A DNA stretch of 64,000 nucleotides, taken from the NCBI GenBank assembly GCA_023614405.1, contig CM042691.1, positions 179,090,927-179,154,926 of the forward strand. The letters run 5' to 3'. Origin of the DNA: Avena insularis. Lineage: Eukaryota; Streptophyta; Magnoliopsida; Poales; Poaceae. A program made the position numbers and the translations under genes. Shown one piece after another: positions 1-12,142 of the stretch. Below the pieces are notes generated by a model. That model made no database searches. It had not been told where the DNA came from and saw only the letters and a list, made by a program, of their open reading frames with translations. Numbering within the stretch: position 1 is the stretch's first letter; every line of letters begins with the position of its first letter.

Positions 1-999
1 CGAATCTTGGACATGTAATATATCGCGAGACAAAGGGATTAAGATTCTAGCATAAAAGGTTCTCACGATCACAAGAAAGTCATCGCTGAATGTGTGGGAG
101 TCAGTATGGATCTCCAGATCCCGCTTCTCATTATTGATCTGAGAGGGGTATCGATCATGTCCGCATTATTCATGAACCATAGGGTGACACACTTATGAGA
201 CACCGGCACCATTTGTAACAAATAGTTTCATGCTGAAAAGATTAACAAAGCGCATGAATTTATTTCACTAGACACCGGAATCGTTTTGGGTGAAATTGCT
301 GAAAGTGTTTCTGCATGTGAAATGAAATATTAGCAAGGGGTTATATGTGAATGTTTTTCCTTTAAAGTAGTTGACAAAATTCTGAATAAATAAAAGGATT
401 TTTATTTAAAGAGAGATTGCATTAAATTTGGTGGAAATTTAATGGGAATTTTGAGTGGGATTTTGAGTCGAAAAATGAACGGGCTATTTTGTGAGTGGGT
501 GCTCCACCAACATGAATGTAGGGAGGGCAAGGGGGCACCCCATGCGCCGGCCACCCCCTTGGGTCCCCCCTCCTCCTATATAAAGCCCCCCTGTCCCTCT
601 CTCACACTCACACCTCCTCATGAAGGATCTCTCTCCCCCTCTAGTTTATCCCCCATGCTCTCGGACTAGCGAGATACATGTTCCCGATAGATTTTCGGTG
701 GGAAAGAGTTGTTGCTTCCGATGCATCGCTGGAGCAAGGAGGCGGAGGTTGCTCGGTGGCTCGGACGTGTGTGCGAGCACGGATGCGCCACTGATTTGCA
801 GCACTAGGACTTCCTCTCGATGTTGAGATCAGCAAGCGTTCGTCTACATCATCCATGAGTACAACCTCGTTAAACTTTGTCGGTCTTCAAGGGTATGTTC
901 TCTATAGATGTATATCCGCCTGTTTCTTGTATCTAGTAGATAGATCTTGTTACATAGTTGTTCCCATCGTAGGAATTTTTCTATGCTGCGAACCCTACA
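1..999 (+). mobile_element. 3' part of a long LTR (copia-like grass family), left end outside window
   Basis: The stretch reads as LTR sequence on the + strand. It has a TATATAAAG box, a CT-rich leader after it, and a 3' end reading GCGAACCCTACA that finishes in CA as LTRs do. No primer-binding site follows at 1000, so this is a 3' LTR or a solo LTR lying in CACTA sequence; its 5' end is left of the window. Short open frames near 442-856 on both strands show no domain and overlap one another. The family assignment rests on general resemblance to Triticeae copia-type LTRs and is weak. Confidence 0.55.
577..585 (+). promoter_or_regulatory. TATA box of the partial LTR
   Basis: TATATAAAG is followed by a C/T-rich stretch typical of a plant retrotransposon leader. 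It would drive rightward transcription from the LTR. Confidence 0.5.
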
Positions 1000-1200
1000 G
1001 CTACTGTTCTGTATGGTCCTGCTACTGTTCTGTATGATTTTAGGAAGTTCTACTGTTTTGTATGCTCCTGCTACTGTTCTGGTGGTGCTCTTGGTATGGT
1101 CCTGCTACTGTTCTGGTGGTGCTCTTGGTGCTATTGTTCGGTATGGTCCTTCTACTGTTTTGTATGCTCTTGGTATGGTCCTGCTACATTTGTATTTTGT
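1000..1200 (+). repeat. Degenerate short repeats, core CTACTGTTCTG
   Basis: The phrase CTACTGTTCTG or a one-base variant recurs about seven times in 200 bp, often as TGGTCCTGCTACTGTTCTG and spaced about 20-60 bp. CACTA elements often carry arrays of short degenerate repeats in their non-coding parts, which fits the context. The array lies immediately before a likely intron/exon junction of the transposon gene. Confidence 0.6.
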
Positions 1201-1373
1201 CAATTGTTGCAGGGATTCCAAACTGAGTGTCCGTTACTCCTGAAATGTTGATTCATTTCTGTTTCGGTGAGAAATGGGCACTCCTAGTTAGCCTTTTTTA
1301 GGGTAGGTGCTGTCAAATTTTCCAATCGATTTCTCTTGTACTAATTAGTTGCATATACTTGTTTAGTGCAAAG

Positions 1374-1657
1374 ATGTCGATCAGACAAGTAAATTACGGG
1401 GCCGGCCCTTTAAAGCAAATGACTATCGAAGAAGAAGCCCGGAAGTCCAACATGCCATTTTTGCGGCTTTCCCAAAGGGAGGAGGAGGAGGAGGAGCAGG
1501 AAATAGCTGCCATGGCTGACGACGAAGAAGACATGGAGGGTGACGATGATGCTGGAATGAGTGATGGCCACAAGGATGACACCAACGATGCCAGCGGCGA
1601 ATGCACCGATTGCGCCAAGGATGACACCACCGATGCTGGGGAATGCACCGACACGGG
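1374..1657 (+). pseudogene. CACTA-encoded protein, 5' coding segment (split by A1)
   Basis: An open frame of about 94 codons starts at the ATG at 1374; an acceptor-like TTTAG just upstream suggests it may be an internal exon. The product is acidic, with a run of six glutamates and repeated Asp/Glu-rich phrases of the type KDDTxDAxGEC. The frame runs without a stop into the left LTR of A1. Joining it to 44448 with a single copy of the 5-bp duplication keeps the frame open, so both halves belonged to one gene. The N-terminal part has no recognisable domain; function is inferred only from the right-hand part. Confidence 0.55.
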
Positions 1658-2144
1658 TGACGAGGGTTCGGCTCGTCAATGCCCATTGTTATGGACTTTG
1701 GTTTTGGAGATGGGGATGCTGGAAGTCGCGAGACGGTTAACAGGCAAGCAACAGGACACGAGGTTTACCCAAGTTCAGGCCCCTAGAGGGAAAAACCTAC
1801 TCCTGCTTGTCTGTTCTTGATTATGGCGGAACCGAAGGTTACAGGGGGTGCATAGATGCGACCTAGCATGAGGTGTGTGTGTATGAGGTGAAGAGATCCT
1901 TCTCGCCGTTCCCTCTTGACCTTTATATAGATAGGTCAGGTCCCGGGGGTAGGTCGAGTCGGTTACAAGCTAGGGTTGAGCCCTTTGAAATTCTATCTAC
2001 AACTAGTCGTGCTCTTCAAGGAGTCGAACTTGTAATGGGATTGGGCCACCCGAAATCTTCTTGGACAACAAGTCTTCACGTGGTCCTTCCCTGGGCTGGA
2101 CCGGGTATACCAATGTGAGGCACCCATAGGGTATATCCATGTCA
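1658..2144 (-). repeat. A1 left LTR (3' LTR in element orientation)
   Basis: 487 bp bounded by TG and CA. It matches the right LTR at 43953-44442 along its whole length. On the - strand it carries TATATAAA at 1929-1922. Its left end forms an inverted repeat, TGACGAG with CTCGTCA at 1658-1678. The sequence GTAGCCCCCGAG follows directly, the complement of a polypurine tract. Confidence 0.85.
1922..1929 (-). promoter_or_regulatory. TATA box in A1 left LTR
   Basis: The - strand reads TATATAAA. The same box occurs at the same place in the other LTRs of this group (33627-33634 and 44220-44227), supporting a promoter role for - strand transcription. Confidence 0.6.
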
Positions 2145-2981
2145 GTAGCCCCCGAGTGTCCTATCAAATCAAAGATTCGACTGGAGACTCTATAATCTTT
2201 CGGGTGCTTCTCATTTGAACCTGTCTTTATGAATATGCATGTCAGTTCATAGGGATTGTTGATACGTTTGCCTGACTCACCTGACGGATCAGGTCAATTA
2301 ACTGTCATTGGACAAAACAACGTGATCTTCTTCAGATTCGAGTCCTCGGACTCGAACCCGGAACAATGCTGGCGTGATTAGACTTAGGCTATTGAGGTCT
2401 TATAGGAGTCGAATCCCACTGTTTAAGTTCAATACCCAATGCGTCCGTCTAGATTTTTTCATCGTGCCTGCTGACACATTATGTTACTAGCAGAGCGTAG
2501 TCAGGTGCGATACCAGGATATCAGATTATATCTGAAGGGCTTATCTTTGCGTCGCAGACACATCATCCGAAGGTTTATCACCGCGGAGGTGCTTCGGGTT
2601 ACCAAGGAGACTGTTTCTCATTTAGCGTTAATTTGGGAAAAGTTGCCAAAAAGATTTTTTATCATACTTGATCCAAAGGATCTCATTCGAATGGTTCATA
2701 GGGTGCACGACCAACACTCCCTATGGGAGTAGCCCCCGAGTGTCTGTTCGAGTCGTAGACTCGTGCAGAGACTTTAGTTCATTCACTTGCGGATGCTTCG
2801 ATTATCTGTCCAAAGGACGAATTTTTTCGAATGCACGACCAACGCTCGCTATGGGAGTAGCCCCCGAGTCCGTAGTGGGGTCGCAGACTCGATGTAGGAC
2901 TCAAAGATTTCTTCGAGGTGCTGTTACCATTGTAGTTTCTTAGGTGCGCGGCCAGCGCTCCTGATAGGAGTAGCCCCCGAG
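2145..2981 (-). repeat. Array of four polypurine-tract-like motifs in A1
   Basis: GTAGCCCCCGAG (CTCGGGGGCTAC on the element's strand) occurs at 2145-2156, 2729-2740, 2857-2868 and 2970-2981. The first abuts the LTR and should be the working polypurine tract. The other three lie in degenerate repeat units of about 115-130 bp of the form CGACCAnCGCTC, TATGGGAGTAGCCCCCGAGT, then a TCGTAGACTCG-like phrase. The same arrangement is kept in A2. The stretch 2157-3477 is otherwise non-coding. Confidence 0.75.
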
Positions 2982-3477
2982 TAGTTGGTTGAGTCGTAAA
3001 ATGGAGTAAGTACTTTATATTCAGTCGAAATTTTCGAGCCATTGCTGGCTTTGCTTTGATGACATCATTGATAACGATTGGTGAGCTCAACCGTCTGCAA
3101 CAGCAGAGACGATGCGATGGGACGATCGTGGGTCCCACCACCTGACTTGAATTTGAATAGTCACGCGTAATCATGGCGAAAATTATGGTGTCTCCTTGAT
3201 TTCCGTGCATATGAGCGGCGTGCTTGCGACGGTTCAGGTTGGTGTTGACACGTGGACAATGAGATCTAGGGCACGTGTTAGGGCTTCTACATCGACGGCT
3301 CCACTTCATCGTCCTCGCCCTTTTATACCGTGGGAAAAAACAGAGAAGTTTACCCCTTTGTCATTTTCTTCTATCTTCCACCATTGCTGCCATTTCCTAA
3401 GCTCTTGTGCGCTGGACATCCTCCGTGTCTTCCCTTCCTCCTTTCTTCGCTCGCACCGCCACGCTTGCCTCTCCTTG

Positions 3478-4662
3478 ATGGGCAAGTCGAAGAAAAGCTC
3501 GTCCATCGTAGCGGGCTCGAGCGCCGCCGACGCTGCCAAGAAGGTTGCCGCTCCGAGCCGTACCATCGATGGCGGGTGGCGATGCATGGAGATGAGGGAG
3601 TCTGACTTGCGCAAATTTCATGAGGCCGACTTGATTTCCAAGACCAAGGGCGACACCACCCTATCGGATCAGGAGGTAATCCCACTCCCACCCGAAGGGT
3701 TTCTGGTTATGTTCTTTGCGTTTGTCATCCGCGGTCTCTCGTTGCCCACCCACGAATTTCTTCATGGGCTCCTTTTCCTCTATGGGATTCAGCTTCATCA
3801 TCTGTCTCCCAATTCTCTTCTCCACATCACCTGCTTCATTACTCTCTGCGAATGCTGGCTTGGTATCGAGCCTCACTTTGGCCTCTTCCGGAGACTCTAC
3901 TCCATGAAGAGGTAATCTGGCACCGGTGCTGTTTATCGACTGGGAGGGTTCGGGATTTCCATCCGCTCCTCTGTCCATTTCTCCTCTTTTTTATCTTTGC
4001 GACCCCGTCCAGCAGTGGCGGAGTAAGTGGTTCTATATCCGTGACGTCAAGCTGGACGGTTATCATTACGGGCTCGCTCCCTTCAACTCCACCCATAAGA
4101 TCATCCGAAAGCATTTGTGGTCGAACAACATTTTGGAGGGTGAATCCAAAGAGGTGGAGAAGCTCTACAAGCGGGTGGAGGCCCTTCAGCTGGTGCTAGG
4201 CAAAGAGGTCAACGGTGTTGATATAATTCGCACCTTCCTCAAGCATCGGGTGCAGCCACTCCAAGCAAGGGCGCACCCGATGTGTTTGTATGCTGGCGCC
4301 AACGACCCGACAAGGGTTTTGCCGGAGGAGATGTCTTCGGCTGACCTTGATAGGGCGCTTTGGCCTCTGCTGAAGTATAAGGCTGAAGAGGATCTTCCGG
4401 GGAAGTCTCTGAGTCCTCCCTTCAATGCCAAGAAAGCAGTCCCCTAGGTGAAACCTGTAGTTGCATGTAATGCTTTTCGAGTGCTTGTTGTTTGTTACTA
4501 TTACTTAACTCGTTTCGTTTGTTATCTTCAATTTTCAGGACTATAAGGTAGAGGGAATGATGCCCCCTCTGCCTGAAAAGTACTCGGATGCACCGGACGA
4601 TGAGGAAGCGGAGTCTGAGTCCAAGCTCCCCCTGCGCAGTAGCCTTCCTTGGAAGCCCCTAA
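3478..4662 (+). pseudogene. A1 antisense gene, 5' part: Transposase_28-like protein
   Basis: This gene lies on the strand opposite gag-pol. The ATG at 3478 begins MGKSKKSS, and the frame stays open to a TAA at 3913. It contains the stretch LPTHEFLHGLLFLYGIQL followed by a Pro-Asn-Ser-Leu-rich segment, which I recognise as the plant 'putative gypsy type transposon' (Transposase_28) domain. Coding similarity resumes in another frame at 3926-4442, with EVNGVDII near the middle, so there is at least one frameshift. A further exon from about 4540 is cut by a solo LTR at 4668. A2 carries the same gene at 19015. The protein's function is unknown; it is not a proven transposase. Confidence 0.7.
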
Positions 4663-6113
4663 GCCTATGTCAACACCCGGATTTTTAATCCCAGATGCCT
4701 ATTATGCCATACATCGCAATCCCAGGATTACCATTTTTGCGAGACATAACGGATTGGTACCATAGTTCACCATCCATTACAAAACCATAATAAAAGACTT
4801 ACAAATAAAGGATCTCATGATCCAGTCTTAATACAATCAACACAGCGGAAATAATAATAAGGGTAGCGTGGTCGAGGCTCCATCTTCAGGGTCACTTGCA
4901 ATGCTGACGATGGGAGATGATCCTAGTTGTCATAGACTTCCTACTGTCCATCATGCTGGTAGTCCTCTTCATAGTCTGGCCATAGGAATAGCCAGGGACA
5001 AAGCCATGAGTACTCTTTAAGTACTCACAAACTATCACTAACAAGTAAGTAGTTCGAGTAGGAATCCTAAGCTCTAGGTTTATTTGCAAAAAAGCCATGT
5101 TTATCTCTAAATGTGTTTAGAAGTAAAGAAAAATAGTTTAATGTTTTACAACACCTAAATGGGAACTTAGTTTTCATGTTCACAACCCTGTTGTGGTCAA
5201 GTCAAAGTCATAGTTCACTTCACAAGTCATTTTCATAACATCTGACGACGGAACAGTATGGCCACTCCAACTATCCATAACCGTGGACGCGGCTACTCGA
5301 ATAGTTTGACACTCTACAGAGGTGGTACACTCTCACCACAACAATCCTGAATCATCATACTTAGTATGCGGATAATCAATTCTAACCTTTCAATTACACA
5401 ACCTAGTATAGTCACCTCCCCAATGAGTTTGGCCTCCCAACCATGACCATCTGTCATCTTGGGAGCTGCATAGGTGGACATTCATCACGAGGTAGCCTTA
5501 GCTCAAACCTCTTCCGCAAGGGAACCCATACTAAGATATATAACTTCCAGTCAAGCCCTACCAAAATTCGGGTATTGTGGTTGTACGGTAAAATTGGAAT
5601 GGTTTCGCATTTGCACCCAACTACCAGCTTTTATAAAGGGCTAAGGCTCATGCCTCAACATTTTCATCATCAACTCATCTTGTGTTCATAACACATGTCA
5701 AAACATTTCAATAGAATGAATCTTCATTACAAGGTTTTCATAATCATTTTCACCAAGTATTCCCATCTAAAGTGATCAACTTTTATGCTTAGCACTAGCC
5801 ACTAAAGTTGAGAGTATTCACTAATGAGGAATTCTAATCAAGTGTGACTATCCAAATTTAATATCATGCCTCAGTATGACATCTAGTTCTAACAACTTAG
5901 GCGTAGTTTTATGCTCTTTATGCTACCTATAGTAACTTTCCAAAATTCACAAGTTACCAAGGGAAGGTAAAGAACTTTGATAAAGAAATAAAATAATAAA
6001 GCTTGCAAGTAAAACTTGGGATTGGTATAATCAAGGTTGCATAACCAAAGCATGCCTAATGCATTGCATATGTTATCTTGTAGGGTTAGGCTTGCAAGTA
6101 TGACTTGAATGGT

Positions 6114-6206
6114 TTAGCTTAGCTTGCCTTGATTGGTGCAGTGGTTGAAGTTTTCTTCTTCTTCGTAGTACTCCTCCTCCTCGTAGCCTTGGTCGGTACT
6201 AGCGTC
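6114..6206 (-). other. Conserved acidic peptide frame inside the solo LTR (block 1)
   Basis: Reading down from 6206 gives 30 codons starting DASTDQGYEEEE and ending in TAA at 6116-6114. The E LTRs encode the same peptide at 49251-49352 and 59170-59271. Compared with them this copy lacks one codon after the first Glu run and two codons before ENFNHC, so both indels keep the frame. There is no ATG; a TTTATAG acceptor-like sequence precedes the block. Confidence 0.45.
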
Positions 6207-7339
6207 TATAAATGAATACGAGGTACAATCACCAAACAATACTTAACTACCTCTATTTAGCACACAAAGGTTTACACTAGATGATCTAGCATCATCACAA
6301 TCATCACATGAAATAAAGACCTAATCTTATTTATTTTATTTTGGAGAAGTAATTTCTACTCATTGAAAACTACTTAAGATTTAATATTCTCCAATTAAAA
6401 TATGGGATCATGTTGACACATGTCATCACCACATATTATAATACATGGGAATGTGATTTAAAGTGGTGGTCACATTTTATAAAGTTTTAAATTACTATTT
6501 TATATAATTAAAGTGACTAGAAATGCACATGTAGCATTCTTTTAGTACTTTTCCAAGATTATTACATGTAAACCTAAATATTTTTATATATTCAGAAAAA
6601 TCTTGTCAAATGTGATTTTTTAGAGTTGGAATCAACTCAAAAGCATTTATGGTTGATTTTTGAAAAATGTTTGAATGTAGAAAAGTATTTGTCTTCTTAT
6701 TTTTACTATAGGTGATCTATAATTTCAAATGGTTTGAATCCAATGGTCTTGGATTGATAATTTGAATACCTTTCAAACAAAATTGGAATCAGGTCATTTG
6801 GTTCAGTAAATCTCTTCGAATAGATTTTCAAAGTCACTGACTGAACTAGGTTTGAATTAAAATGGAAAAAGATTGTTTGAAACTGGGACGCTGCTGAAAT
6901 TTACAAGGCAGCCCAATGGCCATAGCAAGGCCTTGTGGCGCTGCCAAAGGGGGGTCGGCCGCGTCAGTCTAAGCAAAGGGGCATGTTTCAATCTAGGCCG
7001 TGCGATTAGACTACGATCTACGGCTCACGTTCATCGTCTCTGTCGAACAGCTCCGACGAGACCGAACCCTAACAGCAACGATGGGGGTACGCGGCGGCTT
7101 ACCAGGGGTCCAGCTTGGGTCGGCGATGGGGGCGAATGATGTTGTCAACAACGGCGGTTCGAACGGAGGTCGTGGCGGCTCCTAGGGTGGCTCCAATCAA
7201 CGGCTCCGCTCCTCCTCTACAGCAACGGACTCCGGTGAAATTACGGCGGGCTGGTGCTTGCCTTGCTCCGGGAAGGGTGTGAGGTGGTTCTGAGAGAGGG
7301 GAGTGAGATGGTGTGAAGAATTGAGGCGGGGGTGGCCTC

Positions 7340-7347
7340 TATTTATA
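7340..7347 (-). promoter_or_regulatory. TATA box in the reversed solo LTR
   Basis: The - strand reads TATAAATA, at the position matching TATAAAAG in the E LTRs. Confidence 0.55.
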
Positions 7348-8594
7348 CCGGTGAGAGGGGTAGTGCGGCATGCTCAGGGCTGGTCGGTGATGATGATACA
7401 GCGAGCTACCGGCATGGCGGAGGGCGTAGTACGGTGCGGTGTCTCCTGACGATCATCACTGGCTTAATGGCACGACAAGGGGCGGTCGAGGATGGTCGGA
7501 ATGGGTCGACGCTCTGTGCGGCACCGATGGCATTTTAGGCGATGTACAGGTGCTTCGTGTCGTGTGGCGGCGGACAGTCGTGTCTGGGAGGTAGCTAGGG
7601 TCATGGGGCATGCAGTTATGCGCGACGAGGGCGAGGCGTGGCGTGTTGGTTTTGGCGCTCTGGCGCGCTCTCGGCATGGCAGAGATAAAATGGGCGCTGC
7701 TTTTCTCGGTGGTCTAAGGCTTGGTTGCGCTCGAGGGTTGGATAGGGGTGGCGGTGGATGGTGGCCTGCCTCCTGGACATCATGGACGGGCGCGGCGCTT
7801 CCTCCTGCGTGCTGTCCACGGTCGGCCAGCGAGTGAGCTTCGGGCGACATGGCAATGGTGCAAGGGTAGGGGTAGTAGCTTGTTAAATGCAGTGTTGGGT
7901 GCTAGGGTCGACCAGGGGAGTAAGTTGGGGACAATGGTTTGATCAAACACTGCTCAAAATAGTAGAAGTTAGGCAAGTTTGATCTGTGCTCACCAAGTGT
8001 TTGATGAAATGGCCGCATGAAATTTGAATTTGAATTTTTGGCTAAATTTTGGTGAGTGCTCTGGTCACACGCTTGGTAGTCTCTGGTTGCTTGGGTTTGG
8101 CAAGGCGAAGTGGTTTGGTTGGTTTTTGAGAAATAGGCCTCTTAGTACCTACACTTGATTCAATTTTGAATTGTCCTTTAAATAGATTTGGAATTTGTTT
8201 ATGTTGGTTTGTAAAGTGGGTTTGGGTTCACTTCTACTTGGTCTAGCATGGGGTGAAAAGAATTGGATTTGTTTCTGTTAGAAAACTAGGACTACGAACA
8301 CCCAAAGTGGTCTAGCAAACAAGTTTGGCCAAAATAACCATTTGTTCACATTTCTTATTTTTTATTTTCTCTTTATTTGATTCTGCTTGGAAATGATCTA
8401 GATGATATTGTTTTCGTCTTTAAACCAATCCTTAGCATTCATAGAAATCAAACATGGAATTGCAAGCATTCATGCATTAATCACACACACATTGCATTCA
8501 TATTGATTTTAATAATAAAAGTTTTTGTTAACCCTAAACTTAGGTTATTAGAACTTGATAATCTTATTTAATATTTTTGGGATGTTACAGCCTA

Positions 8595-8719
8595 GCGAAG
8601 GGAGCACTCGAAAGAGGTCCTGGAGCGGATGGGGCAACGCTTCCAACACTGAACGGGCCCTCCTTCCTCGAGCATGATGGCGGTGACGAGGGTGCAACCT
8701 CCTCCCCCATTGCGACCAT
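8595..8719 (+). pseudogene. A1 antisense gene, middle fragment
   Basis: These 125 bp continue the A1 antisense gene between the solo LTR and A2. They match the A2 copy around 20205-20340, where an acidic, Ser/Pro-rich linker is encoded. The join across the solo LTR (…AAGCCTA then GCGAAGG…) aligns with the uninterrupted A2 sequence, confirming the insertion point. Confidence 0.75.
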
Positions 8720-8783
8720 TGTCGATGTTTCAACTCGTCAATGCCCATTGTTATGGACTTGGGTTTTGGAGAAGATGGGGATG
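8720..8783 (-). repeat. A2 left LTR, outer fragment
   Basis: 64 bp matching the outer end of the right LTR (33359 onward), cut by element B at 8784. The outer seven bases have decayed to TGTCGAT, breaking the inverted repeat seen in the other three LTRs. Confidence 0.8.
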
Positions 8784-10129
8784 TGATACGTCCAAAACGT
8801 ATCTACTTTCTCGAACACTTTGCTATTGTTTTTCCTCTATACTTGTGTGATTTGGATACAACTAACACGGACTGACGCTGTTTTCACCAGAATTACCTTG
8901 GTGTCTTGTTTTTTTTGCAGAAAATGAACTATCAGGAAAAATTCTGGAAAATATGCCAAAAATTATATTTCACCAGAAGATCCACAGAGACAGAAGGCGA
9001 GATAGAGGGGAGGCCTGGGGGCCTAGACCCACCCCAGGCGCGGGCCCACTGACCCCGCGCCTGGTGGAGGTTTGGCCACCCCAGGCAACTTCTCGGCCTC
9101 CCTCCGCGTCTATAAGTTGCCTTCTGACCAAAAACAGAGAGGGTTTCGATAGTTTTCCAGAAAGAGTTCCGCTCCACCGCTGCCACCAGAAACCAAGATT
9201 TGGATCTAGAAACACCATTCTGGCACCCTGCCGGGACGGGGAATTTGGAGAGGATCATCTCCATCAACCACCGATGTTTCCGTCAACCATGAGTGAGTAA
9301 TCCCACGCTGTAGGCTTGGGGATGGTAGCGATTGGATGAGTTCTATCATGTAATCGAATAAGATCTGTTACGGCATAGTGCCTAGTATCTCTATTAGTAA
9401 TATTTGACTTTGTTGCAACTTGTTGTGCTTAATGCTTGTCACTAGGGCCCGAATGTCATGATCTCAGATCTGAACTTGTTATTGAATCATTATGATAGTA
9501 TTGTTTATGATCTTATCTGCAAGTTGTGTACACATATCATTGTCCAGATCCAAAGGCCCGAAGTGACAATAATTGGGACAACCGGAGGGGATGGCTGTGG
9601 TGTGAGGATCACATGTGTTCACGGAGTGTTAATGTTTTGCTCCGGTGCTCTATTAAAGGAGCACCCTAATTGCCAGTAGTTCCCTAGAGGCCCCGCTGCC
9701 ACGGGCTGGCTGGACAGAAGATGTTGTGCAAGTTCTCATTGAGAGCACGTATGACTATATTTGGACCACATGCCTAGGATTGTTTAGTACTTGGATGCTT
9801 ATTATTATTTATCTGCAATTCCCTAGTTCTTTGAAGTTACATGTTTAGACTCGTCGATGCAACGCCCGTCCATCCATCCCTATGCCTACCGCACTCGAAT
9901 CCTACTGCTACCGCTACTGTTACTATTGCTACTGTTTCACTGTTGTTGTTACTGCTGCTGTTGCTTCTGATAAACTCCTGTGAGCAAGAACTATTTCCAG
10001 GTGCAGCTGAATTGACAACCCAGTTGTTAAGGCTTGCAAGTATTATTTGGCTCCCCTTATGTCGAATCAATAAATTGGGTAATACTACCCGTGAAGACTG
10101 TTGCAATCCCCTACACCTGTGGGTCATCA
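8784..10129 (+). repeat. B 5' LTR
   Basis: 1346 bp from TGATACGTCC to GGGTCATCA. It aligns with the C LTR at 36570-37959, and its last 660 bp align with the B 3' LTR remnant. Several CG sites here are TG or CA in C, as expected for decayed methylated cytosines. The sequence around 9841-10164 is open in places but is LTR. Confidence 0.85.
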
Positions 10130-10140
10130 AGACTATTTTA

Positions 10141-10158
10141 TGGCGCCGTTGCCGGGGA
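10141..10158 (+). other. B primer-binding site (tRNA-Asp type)
   Basis: TGGCGCCGTTGCCGGGGA lies 11 bp after the LTR. It is complementary to the 3' end of plant tRNA-Asp, the usual primer of Athila elements. Confidence 0.85.
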
Positions 10159-10218
10159 GCATAACTTTATTTGTAAGTTCACTTGGATCTATTATTGTTC
10201 ACTTCTACTCCTTTCATC

Positions 10219-12136
10219 ATGGGGAAGTCTCGTGATGGAAAGTTCCCTATTTTACCATCCACTACAAGAAGAGGTACAGTCCTTAACACCTCTGTTGATC
10301 TTGATTCACCGTCTATTATAAGTAAGCTTGTCACACCACCACCACATACTCATGCTACACACTGCTACTACTGCTGAATCTGAAACTGCTTTTGATACTC
10401 ATGATGTTACTTCTATGGTGCTTGATGCGAGTGGTTCATTAGGTATTTTTCTAGATGCTACTATGTCTAGTCTAGGAAATACCAAAACTCCTAGTGAAGA
10501 CACTGTTACACCTGTTATCTCACTTGAGTCTAGTGAGAGTTTTGATATTAATGATGGTTACATTGAGCTCACTGATGAATTTGTTGAGGAGTGCCGAAAC
10601 ACACATGGTGTTAGTGCTATTAAGAGTATCCTTGCTAGACGTACTATTATGCCCAAGAAATCCTATGATCCTTAGTTTGCCACCTCTCCGATAGATATTA
10701 AGGATAAAGATTATGATTTCTCTCTTGATTTAACTTATTTAGATATTGTTGAGAAAGAACCTTTTTGTGGTACTGAAAATGAGAGTGCTGTGGCTCATAT
10801 GAATGAGCTTTCTACTATGAGTGCTTTGTTCTCTGATGATTTTAAAATGCGCAAGTACTTTGTTGCTAAGATCTTCCCTTTTTCACTAAAAGGAGAAGCT
10901 AGGGCTTGATTTAATAGATTACCTCCTAGTTCCATTGATAGCCCTGATTGCTTGATTACTTCTTTCTTCCATAAATATTTTCTCTCAGTGCTAGACATGC
11001 TTCTTTGCAGAGACTTTTTGATTTTAAACAGGAAGAAGAAGAGAAATTGCCGGAGTCATGGAAAAGATTCTGTTCCTTGATTCATGCATATCCTGGATGT
11101 CCATTACATCTGAATGAGCTTCTTGATATTTATTATAATGTACTAACTGATGATTCTAGGACCTACCTAGATAGCTTTGCTGATTGTGTTTTCAGGAAAA
11201 GGACTCCTACATATGCTGAAGAATTAATGAACAAGATAAGCAAGAATTATGATGATTGGACTTCAACTGAGCTGAATACACCCGAGCCTATTACTCCTGA
11301 ACCAGTTACTCCTGGACCAGATGTTCCTGAACCAGTTCCACCACCAACAACAAAGAAGAGGGGAGTTATTGCATTAAATGATGAAGTGATAAAGGGAGCT
11401 AAAAAAGTGTCTAAAGGAGAAAGGTATTAGAGCAGAAGATGTGAAGAATCTACCTCCTATAGAATAATTATGTAAGCCAATTCCCCACTCATCTACTATT
11501 GAGGTACACTCTCTCCAAATTAATGAAGGTGATATTACTTATGGTAAGCCTCCTGATCAATGCTTAGAGGAACTTGACACGTTTATTGTTAAACAAGGTA
11601 ATTTTAATAAACAAGTTCAGAATCATTTATTGGAAAACTCTAGAGCTATCCATAAGTTGAAAGATATTGTGGAAAGAACTTCTAAAGATATTAAAATGCT
11701 TTGTAAACATTTTCAAATGGTTCAAACCCAACTTGATCAACTTGCTAAAGTACAAAAGGATATGTTAGTTAATGCTTCGGGAAATAAACATGCTTATGGA
11801 ATTAGAACTAGGAGTGGTGCAGCTACTCAAGATTCTTTATATCCTGGACGACACCCTAAAAGAATAGAGCAGGATTCTCAACAATGTGAGGATAGTGGTA
11901 GTCCTTGTAAGAGGAAGAAAAAGAAACATAAGATAGTTGAGGAACCACTTGAACTTGTTGTAGATCCTAATAGTATATCTGTCTCTGATGCTGAAACTAA
12001 GAGTGGTAATAATAATGAGTCTCATGATAATGAGAAAGTTGAGGAAGAACCTGAGAAACACACTAAGAACACTAGGTACACAAAGGAAGATTTTATTGCT
12101 AATAAACATGGTAAAGAGAGAGAACCTTGGGTGTAG
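10219..12136 (+). pseudogene. B gag (Athila-type)
   Basis: The ATG at 10219 begins MGKSRDGK. The gag core follows in pieces. One frame covers about 10388-10985, including an Athila-type phrase ending FPFSLKGEARA at about 10906, with stops at 10672 and 10907; the second replaces an expected Trp. A shifted frame (11005-11430) encodes the rest of the capsid-like region and a Pro-rich repeat (PEPITPEPVTPG). A third frame (11630-12136) encodes a basic, then acidic tail with RKKKKHK. It would form the particle core. The shifts and stops make it non-functional. Confidence 0.75.
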
Positions 12137-12142
12137 AAATCT

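Larger units (their letters stand above)
1000..1657 (+). mobile_element. Left visible segment of a CACTA (En/Spm-type) transposon
   Basis: This segment lies between the partial LTR and element A1. It holds a repeat-rich non-coding part (1000-1200) and the beginning of a coding exon that continues in frame at 44448 once A1 is removed. The CACTA assignment comes from the protein on the right-hand side, which resembles plant Ptta/En/Spm-associated proteins. The terminal CACTA inverted repeats are not in the window, so the class call is an inference. Confidence 0.55.
4668..8589 (-). mobile_element. Solo LTR, reversed, of the E chromovirus family
   Basis: 3922 bp starting TGTCAACACCCGG and ending GGGATGTTACA, flanked by GCCTA at 4663-4667 and 8590-8594. 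Its reverse complement matches both E LTRs (46875-50869 and 56739-60787) from end to end, with indels. No primer-binding site, coding region or second LTR is present, so it is the product of LTR-LTR recombination. A TATA box (TATAAATA on the - strand) lies at 7347-7340 within a GC-rich third. Open frames at 6873-7942 lie in that GC-rich part and show no domain. Two conserved peptide frames are annotated separately. Confidence 0.9.

Noticed and set aside
2145..2981. Regularly repeated 12-bp motif considered as a CRISPR-like or satellite array
   Set aside because: The motif is the polypurine tract of the element; spacing is irregular and the setting is a plant retrotransposon.
6873..7942. Possible small genes in the GC-rich part of the reversed solo LTR
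   Set aside because: They lie wholly inside an LTR, overlap on both strands and have no recognisable domain.
10141..10158. tRNA-like matches at 10141, 33339, 41931, 43933 and 50873
   Set aside because: They are primer-binding sites of 17-20 bases complementary to tRNA 3' ends, not tRNA genes.
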